A DNA stretch of 64,000 nt, taken from Blautia sp. (GTDB lineage Bacteria > Bacillota > Clostridia > Lachnospirales > Lachnospiraceae). Below the pieces are notes generated by a model. The model did not search any database, had not been told where the DNA came from, and saw only the letters and a program-made list of their open reading frames with translations. Shown here one piece after another: positions 61,810 through 64,000 of this stretch. The stretch's first letter is position 1. Each line of letters starts with the position of its first letter. The position numbers and the translations under genes were made by a program. The stretch lies in NCBI GenBank assembly GCA_017459635.1, contig JAFUCO010000069.1, positions 1 through 64,000 on the forward strand, given 5' to 3'.

Positions 61810-63726
61810 TTATCCTCCAAAACGGAAACTGCCCAGCCGTATCTTTCTGTTAAGGAACCGTATCAGAGCATTAACCGTGTCACTTGCCATTTCCTGGGCT
61901 ATGCATTGCTGCGCCAGGGCAACATTGTCAGTAATTATATTATCAACCTCCCGGTCGATCATCAGATGGATAGAATCACGGCTGTTGACCGTCCAGGCAT
62001 ATATCTGCTTTCCTGCATTATGCACCCTTCTCACAAGGCTCTGGGTTATGCTGCTCTGCTTCACGCTGAAATGATCCGCGTATATCAGCCGGTTCACATT
62101 CCCATAGGCAAAAGCCGTCACATAGACTGTGGTTATAGTCTCATCCAGCTGCTTCACCTTTGCGATAGAATTGTACTGCTGCGAAGTAACAACGCAGCGG
62201 TCAGTAAACTCCTTCTCATGGATCAGATCAACCAGCTTCTCCTCAAGCCCTTCTTCCTGTACAGACGGCTTGATCTCGATGTTCAGCCTTATCCCGGCCT
62301 CCTTCGCCAGGTCGATCACTTCCGAAAGCAGGGGTATTCTTTCTCCTGCAAATTCTTCGCTAAGGAAGCTCCCTGCATCAAGCTTCTCTATCTGCGGGTA
62401 GGTGAGATCCCAGGCCATCCGGTTTACACCTGTAGTCCTTCTGAAAGAACTGTCATGCATTGTAAATATCCTGCCGTCACGGCTCAAATGTACATCCAGC
62501 TCTATCCAGTCTGCCCCGGCATCAATCGCTCCCTGAAAAGCCGACATGGTGTTTTCGGGGAATTGTTTGGAGGCTCCCCGGTGTGCCGTGACCTCCATGG
62601 TTTTGATAAACTCTATATTCCGGTTCATCTCCCCGCGGTGCACCCGGTAAACATAGAAGGTGCAGGCACCTACGGTGATCAGAAGCAGCAGGCTCTCGGC
62701 TATGCCGACTCCTATTCTGTGGTTCGCCCGGAGGCGTTCCTCCCGCTCCGAATGGTGATACCCTTTCCCCTCATGCACTTCATCAACATAAAAAACATAC
62801 TCTCCCTTTTCTGCTTTATGGTCATAAAAGAGCAGGCTTATCATCAGGCATGTAACAGGTGACCCGAGCACCGTGAAAACCACCAGCAGAACAACCAGAA
62901 TGATCTTTACGATAGAAAACAGTATGGTCGAAAGCAGGAACATCCCCGAAAACAGCCGTCCGATGAGTACAGCGGCAAGTATCCCGAGCAACAGCAGGAG
63001 CATATATATTATGTAAAGAAAAAGCTGGGCCAGCGCTATATGTACCAGGTCATATATATAGAAGCCCTTTCCCAGACTGATGCTTTTTTTTGCAGTTTCC
63101 CTGCCGCTTATGTTTTCCAGTGTATAATACCAGTAAGTATAAAGAAGCCGGCTGAAAGGTATGACAAGAATCACAAGAAGCGCAGACAGCGTTGCATAAA
63201 AGCTGAAATTCTTCATGCTGACCATGAACATATTCGGCACGGAATATGAGGAGAGCAGCTCCGGTATCTGCCCGATGCTGAATACCGGCACCATCAGAAA
63301 TACCAGCAGCAGTAGGGGCCTGTTTTCTTTGCGGAAAAGTCCCCCTACATTTCGGAGCGCAAATCTTAGAATATCGGAAATATTGGTTTTCCGGCCGCAT
63401 TTTGAGCAGTGCATAATATATATGACCGCGCTCATGTCGATCAGTGTGTAAATTCCGACAAACGCCAGAACGAGCAGCACTATAATATACGTCAGCGGGT
63501 TCCGGAAAAACTTTTTCAGGTTTTCCAGTGTGAGATAATGATAACCCGCAGCGTTCATCACTATATCGAAAGCTCCGTAGATGAGCGGAACAAAGAGCGT
63601 AACGCCCAGCAGTTTATAGAGGATTTCGAACCACCAGAACATACGCCCGTTAAAGGAAAGAAGCCGGACAGCACTTCCGATTTTGTTCCGGAAAGTGCCG
63701 CCCCTGCTTCCTGACCTGTTTTTCAA
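61810..63726 (-). CDS. Membrane-anchored glycerophosphodiester phosphodiesterase
   Basis: The 638-residue protein has an N-terminal region of about 375 residues with about eight membrane segments (GlpQ/YqiK-type membrane domain) and a C-terminal GDPD domain: VTAHRGASKQFPENTMSAF, ADWIELDVHLSRDGRIFTMHDSSFRRTTG, RLNIEIKP and YAWTVNSRDSIHLMIDREVDNIITD. It probably cleaves glycerophosphodiesters, perhaps teichoic or lipoteichoic acid pieces, outside the cell. The start is TTG at 63726, overlapping the upstream stop by four bases (TTGA). Confidence 0.93.
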   Translation of the reverse strand: MKNRSGSRGGTFRNKIGSAVRLLSFNGRMFWWFEILYKLLGVTLFVPLIYGAFDIVMNAAGYHYLTLENLKKFFRNPLTYIIVLLVLAFVGIYTLIDMSAVIYIMHCSKCGRKTNISDILRFALRNVGGLFRKENRPLLLLVFLMVPVFSIGQIPELLSSYSVPNMFMVSMKNFSFYATLSALLVILVIPFSRLLYTYWYYTLENISGRETAKKSISLGKGFYIYDLVHIALAQLFLYIIYMLLLLLGILAAVLIGRLFSGMFLLSTILFSIVKIILVVLLVVFTVLGSPVTCLMISLLFYDHKAEKGEYVFYVDEVHEGKGYHHSEREERLRANHRIGVGIAESLLLLITVGACTFYVYRVHRGEMNRNIEFIKTMEVTAHRGASKQFPENTMSAFQGAIDAGADWIELDVHLSRDGRIFTMHDSSFRRTTGVNRMAWDLTYPQIEKLDAGSFLSEEFAGERIPLLSEVIDLAKEAGIRLNIEIKPSVQEEGLEEKLVDLIHEKEFTDRCVVTSQQYNSIAKVKQLDETITTVYVTAFAYGNVNRLIYADHFSVKQSSITQSLVRRVHNAGKQIYAWTVNSRDSIHLMIDREVDNIITDNVALAQQCIAQEMASDTVNALIRFLNRKIRLGSFRFGG

Positions 63727-64000
63727 AGTCCCGAAAGGAACATTTCATAATAATCGTCTTCGCCTTCCAGCATCGGGGAGTTTTCACCTCCGCCGTTTGT
63801 GCTTCGTTTCATCGATGCATAGCTGTCCTCACCATAGGCGATCAGATCCATCTCATACAGGGGAAAACCTTCCTCTGTACTGATCCGGCAGAAAGTCGAA
63901 ACCGGATTTCTGTTGTTTTTTGTATCAAGCAGCTTCTGCCTGAGGGCTTCATCGCTGCGCGCTTTTTTCTTCAGTCCGTTAAGTGCTTCCCATACTTCCA
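63723..64000 (-). CDS. Unknown protein, C-terminal part only (gene runs off the window)
   Basis: The open frame enters from 64000 and ends with TGA at 63723-63725; about 91 residues are visible. It begins EVWEALNGLKKKARSDEAL, contains DTKNNRNPVSTFCRISTEEG and LIAYGEDSYASMKRSTNGG, and ends DYYEMFLSGL. It is charged, without membrane segments, and rich in acidic residues toward the end. Its stop overlaps the GDPD start, indicating coupling. Family not recognised. Confidence 0.7.
   Translation of the reverse strand, partial: EVWEALNGLKKKARSDEALRQKLLDTKNNRNPVSTFCRISTEEGFPLYEMDLIAYGEDSYASMKRSTNGGGENSPMLEGEDDYYEMFLSGL

Noticed and set aside
61591..62862. 423-residue plus-strand ORF
   Set aside because: It is antisense to the patatin and GDPD genes, whose motifs are intact; the long frame is a codon-bias shadow.

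Overview
The window looks like chromosomal DNA of a Gram-positive anaerobe of the class Clostridia, most likely a Lachnospiraceae-type gut bacterium. The evidence is gene content: paired cdaA/cdaR, a Clostridia-style comF-recD2-mreB-uvrA-hemW-lepA block, a GH25 lysozyme with cell-wall-binding repeats, strong AGGAGG ribosome sites with several GTG/TTG starts, and no outer-membrane genes. No phage, plasmid, transposase or CRISPR array is visible. This placement is an inference; no 16S gene is present.

Layout. 1-1.36 kb: a 178-bp near-palindrome, then a DUF89/ARMT1-like metal phosphatase. 1.5-4.3 kb: two polytopic membrane proteins and an AraC regulator, divergent from L-fucose isomerase (fucI, 4.6-6.4 kb). 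6.6-28 kb, all on the minus strand: a surface-polysaccharide locus. In transcription order it holds wecE (dTDP-Fuc4N aminotransferase), rfbC (dTDP-rhamnose epimerase), a Wzm-like permease, a Wzt-like ATPase with a C-terminal glycan-recognition-type domain, a SAM methyltransferase, a kinase-fold protein with a C-terminal coiled coil, two large double-GT-A glycosyltransferases and a DUF2142/GT-C-like membrane protein. After these come four related polytopic proteins in two B-A pairs, separated by another large membrane protein and an acyltransferase-3. A GH25 lysozyme (28.2-29.7 kb) sits just upstream.

29.8-34 kb: two membrane proteins, cdaA, cdaR and an HPr-like protein (c-di-AMP module). 34-45 kb: comF, recD2, an MreB-like protein, uvrA, hemW, a Tyr/Asp-rich lipoprotein, lepA, two SMR-type half-transporters and tRNA-Lys(CUU). 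46.2-48.4 kb: a large secreted protein with three tyrosine-rich repeats and two FnIII-like domains. 48.5-56.6 kb: a carbohydrate-uptake operon (solute-binding protein, two permeases, two GH31 alpha-xylosidase-like enzymes, DUF624 protein) with a clear promoter and a dyad near its start. 56.6-59.6 kb: a radical SAM protein and a secreted protein with a ZinT-like domain fused to GLUG-type repeats. 59.7-64 kb: three lipid-type hydrolases (DUF2974, patatin, membrane-anchored GDPD) and the 3' end of an unknown gene.

The most interesting unit is the polysaccharide locus. Its methyltransferase, kinase-like/coiled-coil protein and Wzt with extra domain resemble a split, Gram-positive version of the WbdD/Wzt chain-capping and length-control system known from E. 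coli O9a-type O-antigens. One glycosyltransferase has a first GT-A domain that lost its active-site motifs. The four duplicated polytopic proteins belong to a family I cannot name. The intergenic DNA is unusually rich in structured repeats: five unrelated tandem minisatellites, a MITE-like 157-bp hairpin, a GGGACGGTTCT hairpin family, a hairpin pair sharing one loop core, and several other dyads.
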